Shown here piece after piece: positions 56,313 to 64,000 of a stretch of DNA of 64,000 bases. The position numbers and the translations under genes were made by a program. The notes under the pieces were generated by a model, which saw only the letters and a list, made by a program, of their open reading frames with translations, ran no database searches and was not told where the DNA came from. Source of the stretch: RUG11237 sp050874665 (lineage in GTDB: Bacteria; Bacillota; Clostridia; Lachnospirales; Lachnospiraceae). Each line of letters starts with the position of its first letter. Positions within the stretch are counted from its first letter, which is position 1. The stretch is taken from assembly GCA_050874665.1 (NCBI GenBank), contig JBNMLC010000012.1, forward strand, positions 24,824 through 88,823, in the 5' to 3' direction.

Positions 56313-57161
56313 TCATTCCTGTACTTTTTTTACGCTTAACCTTCTATTATAGTCATTTTCCAAAATCATTTTTCTGTATTCTTTTGGAGTTAGAGCCGCA
56401 AACTTTTTAAAATCTCTGATAAAATGTGACTGATCATAATATCCTACATCTGCACCAATATCTGTTAATTTACACTCCTCTTCCCGATTGATTTTCTGAA
56501 TTACCTTCTGAAACTTCATAATCATTCCAAAAGTTTTTGGATTAATTCCCATACTCTGCTTAAATACTTTATTAATATACCGTTCGGTATATCCTGTCTG
56601 CTCTGCCAGCTCACTTACTGCAACATTGCCATTCGTGGAAATAATCTGATTTTTCATATATTTTACCAATTGCCCGGTATTTCCCCTTTTCACAGAAGAT
56701 GTAGCTTTATCAAAGGCCTCTTTATAAAGCTTTAAAAACCCCTCCATCCATTTTCCCTGATCGTATGCCTCTTCCATACGTTTTAGGAAATCCTTATCCT
56801 GCATCACATCTTCTAAATTAATTTCATTTTGTACAAAATCCTTCATGTCAGCAGTTACAATCGCCGGCAGTTCTCCTGCCAAAAAGCGCACTCCAAAATA
56901 TTCTTTTCCGTTTTTATTTTCAACCATTGTCTTTTCCAAAACAGTCCCTGCAACTCTGGCCTTAATTCCGCTGGCATCTTTTTCAAACATAATGTCAATG
57001 CAACCATCCGGAACTACCATAACCCTGTTTTCTAACTCTGTATTCTTATAGTAATCATAAAAGTGCAGGATTCCGTAATTCATCACAATTCCCTTGTGAT
57101 ATTTTGGTGTTGCCATCACAAAATAAGGTTGAATTGTTTTCATAATATTCTCTGTTACCAT
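56313..57161 (-). CDS. AraC-family transcriptional regulator
   Basis: The 282-residue protein has an N-terminal sensing domain (YNEL-type, including RVMVVPDGCIDIMFEKDASG) and a C-terminal AraC double helix-turn-helix (ISTNGNVAVSELAEQTGYTERYINKVFKQSMGINP, quoted in part; then DIGADVGYYDQSHFIRDFKKFAALTPKEYR). It probably activates the adjacent amine-oxidation genes. GAGGG precedes the ATG. It lies after the terminator of the permease operon and 15 bases before the C26 hydrolase. Confidence 0.9.
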   Translation of the reverse strand: MVTENIMKTIQPYFVMATPKYHKGIVMNYGILHFYDYYKNTELENRVMVVPDGCIDIMFEKDASGIKARVAGTVLEKTMVENKNGKEYFGVRFLAGELPAIVTADMKDFVQNEINLEDVMQDKDFLKRMEEAYDQGKWMEGFLKLYKEAFDKATSSVKRGNTGQLVKYMKNQIISTNGNVAVSELAEQTGYTERYINKVFKQSMGINPKTFGMIMKFQKVIQKINREEECKLTDIGADVGYYDQSHFIRDFKKFAALTPKEYRKMILENDYNRRLSVKKVQE

Positions 57162-57202
57162 ACATATCCCTCGCTTATCTGATTTGCACTTTTAGCCAAC
57201 AC

Positions 57203-57249
57203 AAAAAGGGACAAAGACGCACATCTGTCATGTGAACATCTTTGTCCCT
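57203..57249 (-). terminator. Terminator of the permease operon
   Basis: A perfect 11-bp outer stem (57207-57217 with 57239-57249) plus an inner stem, followed by five T on the minus strand, downstream of the permease stop at 57345. Confidence 0.88.
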
Positions 57250-57344
57250 GAAGTTTCTATAAATAAATGATATTTTCTCTCACTTAATTATAGTATAATT
57301 TCTTACAAAAAATGTCAATCCCTTTTTCGAGTTATAAATCAGAT

Positions 57345-58709
57345 TTACTTCATGCTGCGAATTTCCTCCAACGTAGCTCCCTTAAACATGGGCTGCTTTT
57401 TCACACATTTTACCCATACCACTGCAAATACAATCATAATTGCTAAAATAACTCCATACAATTTGAAAATAAAAATTCTTTCTTCCCCTTCTGCAATATT
57501 TATAATCATATAAACATCACCAATGATAGCAAGCACTTGGGGGATTCCAAACAGTGTGAGTTTTTTATTTCTCTCCGGCAGTTGTGGAAAACGTTTTCTC
57601 AAAATTAATACTGTAAGATTAATTAAGGCATATGCTGTTAACCAAAAGCAGGAAGCTGCAAGAAGCAGGGTGGATAAGGTGGAAGAATCCGTAAATCCTG
57701 TTATAATCAAAATTCCATCTCCAATGGCAATTAAGAATAATCCTGCAATATTTACATCATACTTATTTTTCTTAGTAAATACTGAGGGAAGCAAATCATT
57801 TTCTGCCATACCTCCTAACACCCGCGGAATACTTCCAAGCACTGTATTCGCTGTACTGATTGCCGCCAGAATTGTCACAATACCCATCCACACCTCTCCG
57901 GCATGCCCAAATAAATTATAAGCAAATACCATATGAGGCATATCGGAGGAGGCCAATTCCTCTAAAGTTACATAATTTGTCATTCCACAGCCAAGAACGG
58001 ACTGAATGATAAACAGCATTGTCACTCCAAGAATCATGGCAAGCGGCACATCTCTTTTCGGATTTTTCAAATCCTTTGCCACCGGAATGACAAATTCAAT
58101 CCCGATAAACAACCAAAATGCCATTGCAGATAAACTGATATAACCACCCATTCCTGTTACAACAGGTTCTGTCTGTGCTGCAGCCTCAATCACTTTACCC
58201 GTTCCCAATTTAAAAAAGCTGCAAATCCCCATACCGATCAGGGACAATAACAACAGAGATACTACTACATTTTGTATCTTAGAAAACATATCAATTCCTC
58301 TGTAATTTACAAATGTCAGTAATATCAGAAATACAACACTGATTACCGGTGCCGGCACCTGTGGTAAAAATGTAGAATTTACCACAATGCCGCACATGGC
58401 AATCTCAACCGATGCTGCCAAAAGATTCACTACCACATATGCTGAGATATTGGCAATCATAGATGGAACTGAGCCAAGACCTGCTTTTGTATACTGTCCC
58501 AATCCTCCATCTACGTTTGGCATAATATTGTAAAGTTCATTAAAAGACAATGCTAAACAAATATTAAGTACCAGAACAAGAAACATTGATATAATAAATC
58601 CCCTGCCAGCCAGCCCGATTCCCTGCCCTAACGACAGTAAACAACTAGATGCAACGATAAGTCCGACCCCAACTGCTATGGCACTTGGCAGTCCTAATTT
58701 CTTTTCCAT
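57345..58709 (-). CDS. APC family amino acid/amine permease
   Basis: The 454-residue protein has about twelve membrane helices and the APC signature start (GLPSAIAVGVGLIVASSCLLSLGQGIGLAGRGF in part) with a glycine-rich helix 1. APC permeases import amino acids, amines or antiport them. It is the last gene of the oxidoreductase operon, with a 50-base gap from the FAD oxidoreductase, so it most likely imports that enzyme's substrate. Confidence 0.9.
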   Translation of the reverse strand: MEKKLGLPSAIAVGVGLIVASSCLLSLGQGIGLAGRGFIISMFLVLVLNICLALSFNELYNIMPNVDGGLGQYTKAGLGSVPSMIANISAYVVVNLLAASVEIAMCGIVVNSTFLPQVPAPVISVVFLILLTFVNYRGIDMFSKIQNVVVSLLLLSLIGMGICSFFKLGTGKVIEAAAQTEPVVTGMGGYISLSAMAFWLFIGIEFVIPVAKDLKNPKRDVPLAMILGVTMLFIIQSVLGCGMTNYVTLEELASSDMPHMVFAYNLFGHAGEVWMGIVTILAAISTANTVLGSIPRVLGGMAENDLLPSVFTKKNKYDVNIAGLFLIAIGDGILIITGFTDSSTLSTLLLAASCFWLTAYALINLTVLILRKRFPQLPERNKKLTLFGIPQVLAIIGDVYMIINIAEGEERIFIFKLYGVILAIMIVFAVVWVKCVKKQPMFKGATLEEIRSMK

Positions 58710-58759
58710 AATGTCAGCCTCCTTTGCATGCGTATGGATACCTGCAAATAGTTTTCTTT

Positions 58760-59881
58760 CTATTTTGCCTTAAATCTGTTATAACGAAGTGCATCCAGAC
58801 TTAACGTTAATTTTTCTTCCATAACAAGTTCAGAAAGAAGCATACCCACCGTTGGTGCAATTCCAAAACCATGTCCGGAAAATCCACAGGCTGCAATGAG
58901 TCCCGGTACTTCATCTATTTTGCTGATTACCGGTACATGATCTGCACAGGAATCCATCCAGCCTGCCCATGTTCTTACAATCTTCACATCAGAAAGAATC
59001 GGAAAATAACTCATAATTCCTCTACAGGCAGCGGAAGCTGCAAGCGATGAGCTTACCGGCTTTCCCGGTTTTGCGTATGGCTCTAATCCTGAATTCAGGC
59101 CAAACACAAAGGAACCATGCGTGCTCTGATGTCCGTAGAAATCGGCTGCTGCCGTACCTAACATCTGATAGAACAGAGGTTGTACTGCTTCTGTTACTAG
59201 TGTTTCTAACAGCACATGCGTCATTGGTACATCAATTCCTACTGTATTTAAAATTTTTCGGCTCTCAAAACCCGCTGCAACAACAATTTTTTCGCCCTCA
59301 TACACATTATTTTTAGTAATAACTTTTCTGATTTTTCCTTTGATTTTTTGAAGTTCAACTACCTCTTCTCCAGTGATAAACCGCGCTCCCAATTCTCTGG
59401 CTCTTTTATAGAATCCTAATGTTGCCAATAACGGATTTGCATGTCCATCCGTTGGACACCAGCTTGCGCCAGTAACCACTTCTGATAAGTAGGGACAAAT
59501 TTCCCTTGCCTCTTCGCCTGAAATCATTTTTACGTCCAACCCACATTTCACAGCCCTGTCCGTAAGTCCCTGCAGCGTTTTCATGTGTTCTTCTGTCTTG
59601 CCAAGACGAAGGTTTCCTTCCTGATAATATTCTACATCTACTCCAAGTTCTTCATTTAAATTCGGCCATAAATTTTTAATTCCATACATTACTAATGGTA
59701 ATTCTCTAGGATCACGTCCGGACTGTCTTACGCCACCGCCGTTTCTGGTCGAACCACCGTTTCCAATATTATCACTTGCCTCTAACACAATTACTTTCTG
59801 TCCTTTTTTTGCAAGATTATATGCCGCAGAACAGCCAATAATTCCGGCACCAATAATTACTACATCTGCACAATTACTCAT
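58760..59881 (-). CDS. FAD-dependent DAO-type oxidoreductase
   Basis: The 373-residue protein starts with the FAD dinucleotide motif (VVIIGAGIIGCSAAYNLA) and has STRNGGGVRQSGRD and CGFSGHGFGIAPTVG, typical of the D-amino-acid/sarcosine/proline dehydrogenase family. In heterotetrameric opine, sarcosine or hydroxyproline dehydrogenases this is the catalytic FAD subunit. It abuts the BFD-like gene (stop and start adjacent), which supports a multi-subunit enzyme. Confidence 0.88.
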   Translation of the reverse strand: MSNCADVVIIGAGIIGCSAAYNLAKKGQKVIVLEASDNIGNGGSTRNGGGVRQSGRDPRELPLVMYGIKNLWPNLNEELGVDVEYYQEGNLRLGKTEEHMKTLQGLTDRAVKCGLDVKMISGEEAREICPYLSEVVTGASWCPTDGHANPLLATLGFYKRARELGARFITGEEVVELQKIKGKIRKVITKNNVYEGEKIVVAAGFESRKILNTVGIDVPMTHVLLETLVTEAVQPLFYQMLGTAAADFYGHQSTHGSFVFGLNSGLEPYAKPGKPVSSSLAASAACRGIMSYFPILSDVKIVRTWAGWMDSCADHVPVISKIDEVPGLIAACGFSGHGFGIAPTVGMLLSELVMEEKLTLSLDALRYNRFKAK

Positions 59882-60205
59882 TTACTCCACCTCCTCTAAA
59901 TCATCTGCCATAACTTTCATTTCAATCGGGCGCATAGGAGCCCTTGCTGTTGCAGGTTCTAATTCTGACGGTGATACACCAAGCTCTCTTGCCACGATTC
60001 CCTTTACTAGTTTGGCACAAGTCTGTCCCTGGCAGAGACCCATTCCTGTTCTTAGGAATCTTCTGATATCTGTCAGCGTATACATTCCTGCGTGTACTGC
60101 CCGCCTGATTTCTCCTTTGGTCACTTCTTCGCAGCGACAGATAATCATATCATCATCATCTGCTTCTATATATTTTCCAATATCTTTACTTCTGTCATTT
60201 ACCAT
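59882..60205 (-). CDS. BFD-like [2Fe-2S]-binding protein
   Basis: The 107-residue protein contains the four BFD-type cysteines (ICRCEEVTKGEI and GLCQGQTCAKLVKGI). It would carry electrons between the FAD oxidoreductase and the larger FAD/NAD subunit, as in opine oxidases and hydroxyproline dehydrogenases. It lies between the two flavoprotein genes, 3 bases after the upstream stop. Confidence 0.88.
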   Translation of the reverse strand: MVNDRSKDIGKYIEADDDDMIICRCEEVTKGEIRRAVHAGMYTLTDIRRFLRTGMGLCQGQTCAKLVKGIVARELGVSPSELEPATARAPMRPIEMKVMADDLEEVE

Positions 60206-60208
60206 AAT

Positions 60209-61789
60209 CTACACCTCCGCCTTATAAAATCTTGCCTTCATTGACATATCCGCCGGCACTTTAATCGTAAGAAGATTTGTCTTATCAAATGCAGGTGAAG
60301 TACGAACTTCTACTACTTCTGCCTCACATACCTTCTCGCCCGCTCTGTTATAAGCACTTCCCTTTTCACCTTTAACCGGGAGTGGTAAAAATTCGTAAGG
60401 CATAGTAACGGTTGCATATCCTTCTTCATAATCATCATTTACCAAAAAAATTGCCTGGCCTGAACAGGATGCTACACACATTCCACAACCAATACATTTC
60501 ACTGACTCATCAACTGCCGGTAATGATGTGATTTTTTTACCAATCTTAATACATTTCTTAGGGCAGGCATCCTGACATGGATTACATGGTATATTCTGCG
60601 TACATTCCATGACAGGGTGAATCCCTTTTGCTTTTCTGACACCCGGAAAGCGTTCAATTTCATCTTCTGCCACGTAACCATTTTTTAAAAGGTTTTCCGA
60701 AATCGCACAGCCTTCCTCTGTAACTTCTATCTTCTTACCCCGGTTTTCCGGTGCAAACATTCCCTGGCGGAGTCCTGATAAAGCATTCTCTAATTCCTGC
60801 GTCTTTGCATCTAATTCTTCCTTTTCAATAAAGCCAAGACGATATGCTGCTGCAACTCCGGCAATTCTTCCTTCAATCATAGCAGAGCTTGCTTCTTCAA
60901 TACCGGACACATCACCTGCGGCGAAAATACCAGGGATAGAAGTTTCACCATATTCATCTACCACCGGAACAAATCCTGCTTTCTTTGGATTGTCCTCCAT
61001 CTGACAGCCGGCCATATTAGCTAACTGTGACATTGGTGACAAACCGACTGCAAGACAAATAGTATCTACGTCAAAGTGTTTTTCCGTACCCGGAATCACT
61101 TTCCAATCCGGACCTACTTCACCGATGATAACACCGGTTACATGATCCTCGCCTTCCGCCTTCACAATGGTATGCGACATATAAAACGGTACACCACATC
61201 TTGCAACCTTAGAAGCATGGACTCCATAACCACCAACTCTCCCTGCTGCATCTGCAATTGCCACCACTTCACAGCCTGCCTGCAACAACTGATAGCTCAC
61301 CACCAGACCCACATTACCACTTCCAAGCATCAGAACTTTTTCTCCCGGCATAACACCATGCAAATTCATCATAGTCTGAGCTGCTCCGGCTCCAATCACT
61401 CCCGGTAAAGTCCAGCCCTGAAACGTTACCATGTTTTCTGATGCACCTGTAGCAATAATTATGGCGTCACCCTTATAATGCTGCACTTTATCTTTGATTT
61501 TTACTGTAATTTCCTTTTCTTGAAACAAACCGATTACAATAGCGTTTAGCACTACCTCTACTCCTGCCTCGGAAGCTTCTTTTAACAGTTCTTCGCCAAT
61601 GCGAAAACCTCTGACTTTTGCTTTATGTTCCTTGGAACCAAAAAATTTATGTATCTGCTTAAACAACTGACCGCCCGGCTTTGCATTTTCATCAAATACA
61701 GCTACTTTCATACCTCTTTTTGCAGCTTCTATGGCCGCTGACAAACCGGCTGGTCCGGCACCTATTACAATCAAATCATATCTTTTCAT
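60209..61789 (-). CDS. FAD/NAD(P)-dependent oxidoreductase with two 4Fe-4S motifs
   Basis: The 526-residue protein has an N-terminal FAD motif (LIVIGAGPAGLSAAIEAAK), an NAD motif (VLMLGSGNVGLVVSYQLL), the closing GIFAAGDVSGIEEAS, and a C-terminal ferredoxin-type segment with CNPCQDACPKKC and CIGCGMCVASC. The main part resembles the HcnB/opine oxidase alpha subunit; the ferredoxin tail is an addition that could pass electrons to another carrier. The gene lies between two small [2Fe-2S] genes. Confidence 0.88.
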   Translation of the reverse strand: MKRYDLIVIGAGPAGLSAAIEAAKRGMKVAVFDENAKPGGQLFKQIHKFFGSKEHKAKVRGFRIGEELLKEASEAGVEVVLNAIVIGLFQEKEITVKIKDKVQHYKGDAIIIATGASENMVTFQGWTLPGVIGAGAAQTMMNLHGVMPGEKVLMLGSGNVGLVVSYQLLQAGCEVVAIADAAGRVGGYGVHASKVARCGVPFYMSHTIVKAEGEDHVTGVIIGEVGPDWKVIPGTEKHFDVDTICLAVGLSPMSQLANMAGCQMEDNPKKAGFVPVVDEYGETSIPGIFAAGDVSGIEEASSAMIEGRIAGVAAAYRLGFIEKEELDAKTQELENALSGLRQGMFAPENRGKKIEVTEEGCAISENLLKNGYVAEDEIERFPGVRKAKGIHPVMECTQNIPCNPCQDACPKKCIKIGKKITSLPAVDESVKCIGCGMCVASCSGQAIFLVNDDYEEGYATVTMPYEFLPLPVKGEKGSAYNRAGEKVCEAEVVEVRTSPAFDKTNLLTIKVPADMSMKARFYKAEV

Positions 61790-61801
61790 GTCCTATACCT
61801 C

Positions 61802-62113
61802 CTAATGACTTTTTGCTGAAACCCCATACTGTGTTTCTACCGTCATACCTTCTTCTAATGGTGTAATACAGGTTCTCACATTTGGCTTTCCATTAACTAC
61901 CATAACGCAGTCTGTACACCTTCCTATCGCGCAGAAAATTCCACGAGGTCTGTCATATTTCTTGGTATGTCTGTGTGTCATTACCCCGGCTGCTCTAAGT
62001 GCCGCTGCTATTGGCTCACCTTCATATCCTTCCATTGGTTTTCCATCATACATAAATGTTACTTTCTTTCCCTTTTGCGGTTCTCCTAAAATCGGATGTT
62101 CTTTTATTCGCAT
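61802..62113 (-). CDS. Small [2Fe-2S] protein (HcnA-like, Fer2_4 type)
   Basis: The 103-residue protein has the fourfold cysteine pattern of a plant-type [2Fe-2S] domain (GIFCAIGRCTDCVMVVNG and RTCITPL). Such proteins are the small subunit of HcnABC and opine-oxidase-like complexes. It precedes the large FAD/NAD subunit by 12 bases. Confidence 0.87.
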   Translation of the reverse strand: MRIKEHPILGEPQKGKKVTFMYDGKPMEGYEGEPIAAALRAAGVMTHRHTKKYDRPRGIFCAIGRCTDCVMVVNGKPNVRTCITPLEEGMTVETQYGVSAKSH

Positions 62114-62145
62114 ATCTATCCCTGCCTTTCCATTCTATTTCAAAC

Positions 62146-63276
62146 TTACGCCAATGCCGGTGTATCCCAAAGATTTAGTTTTGTTCCAATTCCTTTTTCT
62201 AAAGCATTTCTATATACGATTGTTCCCCATGCCACATCTTCCACTGGCATGCCTCCTACAGAGTAAATAACAATTTCATCTTCTTTCCTATGTACCGGAA
62301 GCTTTCCTAACAGTACATCTCCTAAGTCATCAATCTGTTCTGTTGTCATCTTGCCCTCTTCAATTAAATCCATAACATGTACTGCCGGTATAGGTATTGT
62401 ATTATAAGCTTTCGGTTTCATTTCTTCTTCCCATGCTTCATACAATTTAATATTATCTGTTACGGTTCTTGCGCGATTGATAATGAAATCATCATCAAAT
62501 CTTAGTGCTGCTGTTGTTTCAATAATTGCACCCGGTTTAATCCATTCCTCTTTAATATATGGATACTGCATCGGATCCCCTGTCGGTGAGGAAGTAGACA
62601 CTGATACGATATCTGCATCTTTTACCGCCTCTTCTATGGTATCTACTGCATAAGCCTCGACACCCGGAAATTCTTCCTGTACAAATGCAATAAACTTATC
62701 TAAAGATTTTTTACCACGACCTTTTATTTTCACTGTCTTGATTCCCGGTCTTACCGCCATAGCTGCTGCCAGCGCTGTCTTGCTCATCACTCCCGGACCT
62801 ACTATACCAACTACCTTTGCATCTTCTTTTGCAAAATACTTGAAGCCTACTCCCGGAACCGCCCCTGTTCTATAGGCCGATAAAATATTGGCCGACATAT
62901 AAGCCACTGGAGCTCCGGTATCTTTATCATTTAACGTGAGCATTAAGATGGAACGAGGCAGACCTTTTTCTCTATTTTCTGCATTCGAACCATACCATTT
63001 CATTCCTGCCATATCAAACTTGCCGCCTAAATATGCCGGCATTGCCATAAATCTTCTGTCTGGTCCATCTACAGGCATTTCAGGGAATGGGGAAGACTCG
63101 GGAAACATAACCATACAACCATGTGAATTTCCGTTAGCGCCACCCATTCGATAGTTACCAACTTTCAAGAGTTTAAACATTTCCTCCATAGCCTCTACAC
63201 AGCCTTTCATGTCCTTTACTCCGGCATCAATCATATCCTGTTCATTTAAGTATAAAAAATCCACCTTACTGTTCAT
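62146..63276 (-). CDS. Ornithine cyclodeaminase/mu-crystallin-like protein
   Basis: The roughly 376-residue protein has an N-terminal dimerisation domain (FLYLNEQDMIDAGVKDMKGC) and a Rossmann domain (VVGIVGPGVMSKTALAAAMAV). It contains IKGRGKKS in the NAD-binding region. Members reduce or deaminate imino/amino acids; some databases label close relatives tyramine oxidase subunit B, which I cannot verify. The ATG at 63276 follows GGCAGG; the upstream in-frame region overlaps a terminator hairpin, so the longer start is unlikely. Confidence 0.82.
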   Translation of the reverse strand: MNSKVDFLYLNEQDMIDAGVKDMKGCVEAMEEMFKLLKVGNYRMGGANGNSHGCMVMFPESSPFPEMPVDGPDRRFMAMPAYLGGKFDMAGMKWYGSNAENREKGLPRSILMLTLNDKDTGAPVAYMSANILSAYRTGAVPGVGFKYFAKEDAKVVGIVGPGVMSKTALAAAMAVRPGIKTVKIKGRGKKSLDKFIAFVQEEFPGVEAYAVDTIEEAVKDADIVSVSTSSPTGDPMQYPYIKEEWIKPGAIIETTAALRFDDDFIINRARTVTDNIKLYEAWEEEMKPKAYNTIPIPAVHVMDLIEEGKMTTEQIDDLGDVLLGKLPVHRKEDEIVIYSVGGMPVEDVAWGTIVYRNALEKGIGTKLNLWDTPALA

Positions 63277-63301
63277 ATATTTTCCTGCCTTTCCTATACA
63301 C

Positions 63302-63340
63302 AAAAAGACAAGAATGCCTTTTATCGACACCCTTGTCTTT
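63302..63340 (-). terminator. Terminator between the alcohol dehydrogenase and OCD-like genes
   Basis: A stem pairs 63304-63312 with 63332-63340, extended by GTG/CAT-type inner pairs, followed by T5 on the minus strand. It ends only about 26 bases before the OCD-like start. Confidence 0.75.
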
Positions 63341-63410
63341 CTTTGTTTTTATTTATTTCTGTAATTATCTTATTCTTTTTGTTTGATAAAAAATTGTAAA
63401 AATCGGAACT

Positions 63411-64000
63411 TTAAAAAATCTTTGTAAGCATTTCTGATGCAACCTCTTTCGTAATACTAATAGGTGCAAGTCCTGCCAATGGCTCGTTTGCAACCCGCAT
63501 AGCAAGATCATCTATCTCAACTTTCGCCGATACATACTCTTCTATTCTTTTTACTCCAATCACATCATATGCAAATTTTTTGTATGCCTCTGACGCTTTT
63601 TTTCCGATTTCTTCTGCACTTTCACTACCATCGTATTCTGCTCCCAGAATTTCGCCAATGTTCTTTATTTTGTCTGGCAAAGCTGTACTGATTGTTTCTA
63701 ATACTACTGGGAGTGAATATGCACAGCAGGCACCATGAGGAATATGATACATTCCACCAATTACATGTGCAAGGGAATGCCCTACATGAGCACTTGGATT
63801 AGCTAACATCCAACCTGCAAGGGATGCCGCAACATGCATTTTAGTTCTTGCTTCCTTATCTTCACCATTTTTAACAGCTTTCGGCAGATACTTCACTACG
63901 TTTTCCATAATAGATTCTGTAATCATATCAGACATGGGATTTGCCAATATGCTTGTATAGCCCTCGGCTGCGTGGGAAAATACGTCAAGCCCTGTCATAA
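63411..64000 (-). CDS. Iron-containing alcohol dehydrogenase, partial (runs off right edge)
   Basis: About 196 C-terminal residues of an Fe-ADH; the N-terminal NAD domain lies beyond the window. The family signatures are seen: DVFSHAAEGYT (metal-region), then HVGHSLAHVIGGMYHIPHGA with the iron-binding histidines. Such enzymes oxidise alcohols or reduce aldehydes with NAD(P). It probably handles an aldehyde made by the amine-type oxidoreductase downstream, though a terminator separates the two genes. Confidence 0.9.
   Translation of the reverse strand, partial: MTGLDVFSHAAEGYTSILANPMSDMITESIMENVVKYLPKAVKNGEDKEARTKMHVAASLAGWMLANPSAHVGHSLAHVIGGMYHIPHGACCAYSLPVVLETISTALPDKIKNIGEILGAEYDGSESAEEIGKKASEAYKKFAYDVIGVKRIEEYVSAKVEIDDLAMRVANEPLAGLAPISITKEVASEMLTKIF

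Noticed and set aside
1..64000. CRISPR arrays, insertion sequences, prophage genes or integrases
   Set aside because: No regularly spaced repeats, transposase motifs or phage genes were found on either strand.

Overview
The window looks like chromosomal DNA of a low-GC, Gram-positive, strictly fermentative Clostridia, most likely a motile member of the Lachnospiraceae. The signs are AT-rich intergenic DNA, strong AGGAGG-type ribosome sites, hpf-secA-prfB synteny, many small protein families typical of that group (DUF6472-like, DUF6120/HAAS-like, YjfB-like), and motility-linked genes (CheW, PilZ, FapA, YjfB, flagellin lysine N-methylase). No species is claimed. No insertion sequence, prophage, CRISPR array or rRNA was seen.

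Layout. 1-4 kb: the edge of an ABC transporter ATPase gene, a secreted leucine-rich-repeat/Ig-like protein, a PilZ protein, and an ECF sigma/RsiV-like anti-sigma pair. 4-6.2 kb: glnK-amtB, with an intercistronic intrinsic terminator that competes with a possible antiterminator hairpin, and a structured leader in front of glnK. 6.2-12.5 kb: tex, two small membrane proteins, an ACT-protein/homoserine dehydrogenase operon, a lipoprotein and a lone CheW. 12.5-21.4 kb: a core block of prfB (with a programmed +1 frameshift), secA, long-form hpf, ctpA, an M23 peptidase and ftsX/ftsE. 21.5-33.5 kb: a PucR/CdaR-type regulator, a hidden yjfB gene, RidA, CvfB-like protein, acyl-ACP thioesterase, tRNA-Gln(CUG), an rRNA methyltransferase, a coiled-coil protein, a cyclophilin lipoprotein, a MraY-like transferase, a secreted transglutaminase-like/Fn3 protein, a MATE exporter and an Rrf2 regulator with a palindrome over its promoter. 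34-42.7 kb: a HAAS-like/secreted protein/PadR cassette, a HAD phosphatase, a DUF2975/HTH/DUF4153 membrane cluster, FapA and a YdbS/YdbT PH-domain pair.

42.7-55.6 kb is the most distinctive region. It is a divergent tellurite-resistance-type (Ter) stress locus. The leftward operon encodes a trypsin-like protease fused to a YceG-like domain, a rhomboid protease, YceG, a TelA-like protein, three TerD proteins, a HAD phosphatase and, in the same direction, a FliB-type flagellin methylase and the PH proteins. The rightward operon encodes the known Ter-linked biosynthetic enzymes: a citrate-lyase-like TIM-barrel protein, a phosphoribosyltransferase with a TRSP domain, and a StiP-type phosphoribosyltransferase with a C-terminal PELOTA-like domain. 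The two membrane/serine proteases and the protease-YceG fusion are the unusual part.

55.6-64 kb is a catabolic cluster: a class-I amidotransferase-fold hydrolase and an AraC regulator, then an APC permease, a DAO-type FAD oxidoreductase, a BFD-like [2Fe-2S] protein, an FAD/NAD oxidoreductase with two 4Fe-4S motifs, a small [2Fe-2S] protein, an ornithine-cyclodeaminase-like protein and, running off the right edge, an iron-dependent alcohol dehydrogenase. Together they suggest oxidation of an imported amine, imino acid or opine-like substrate that I cannot name.
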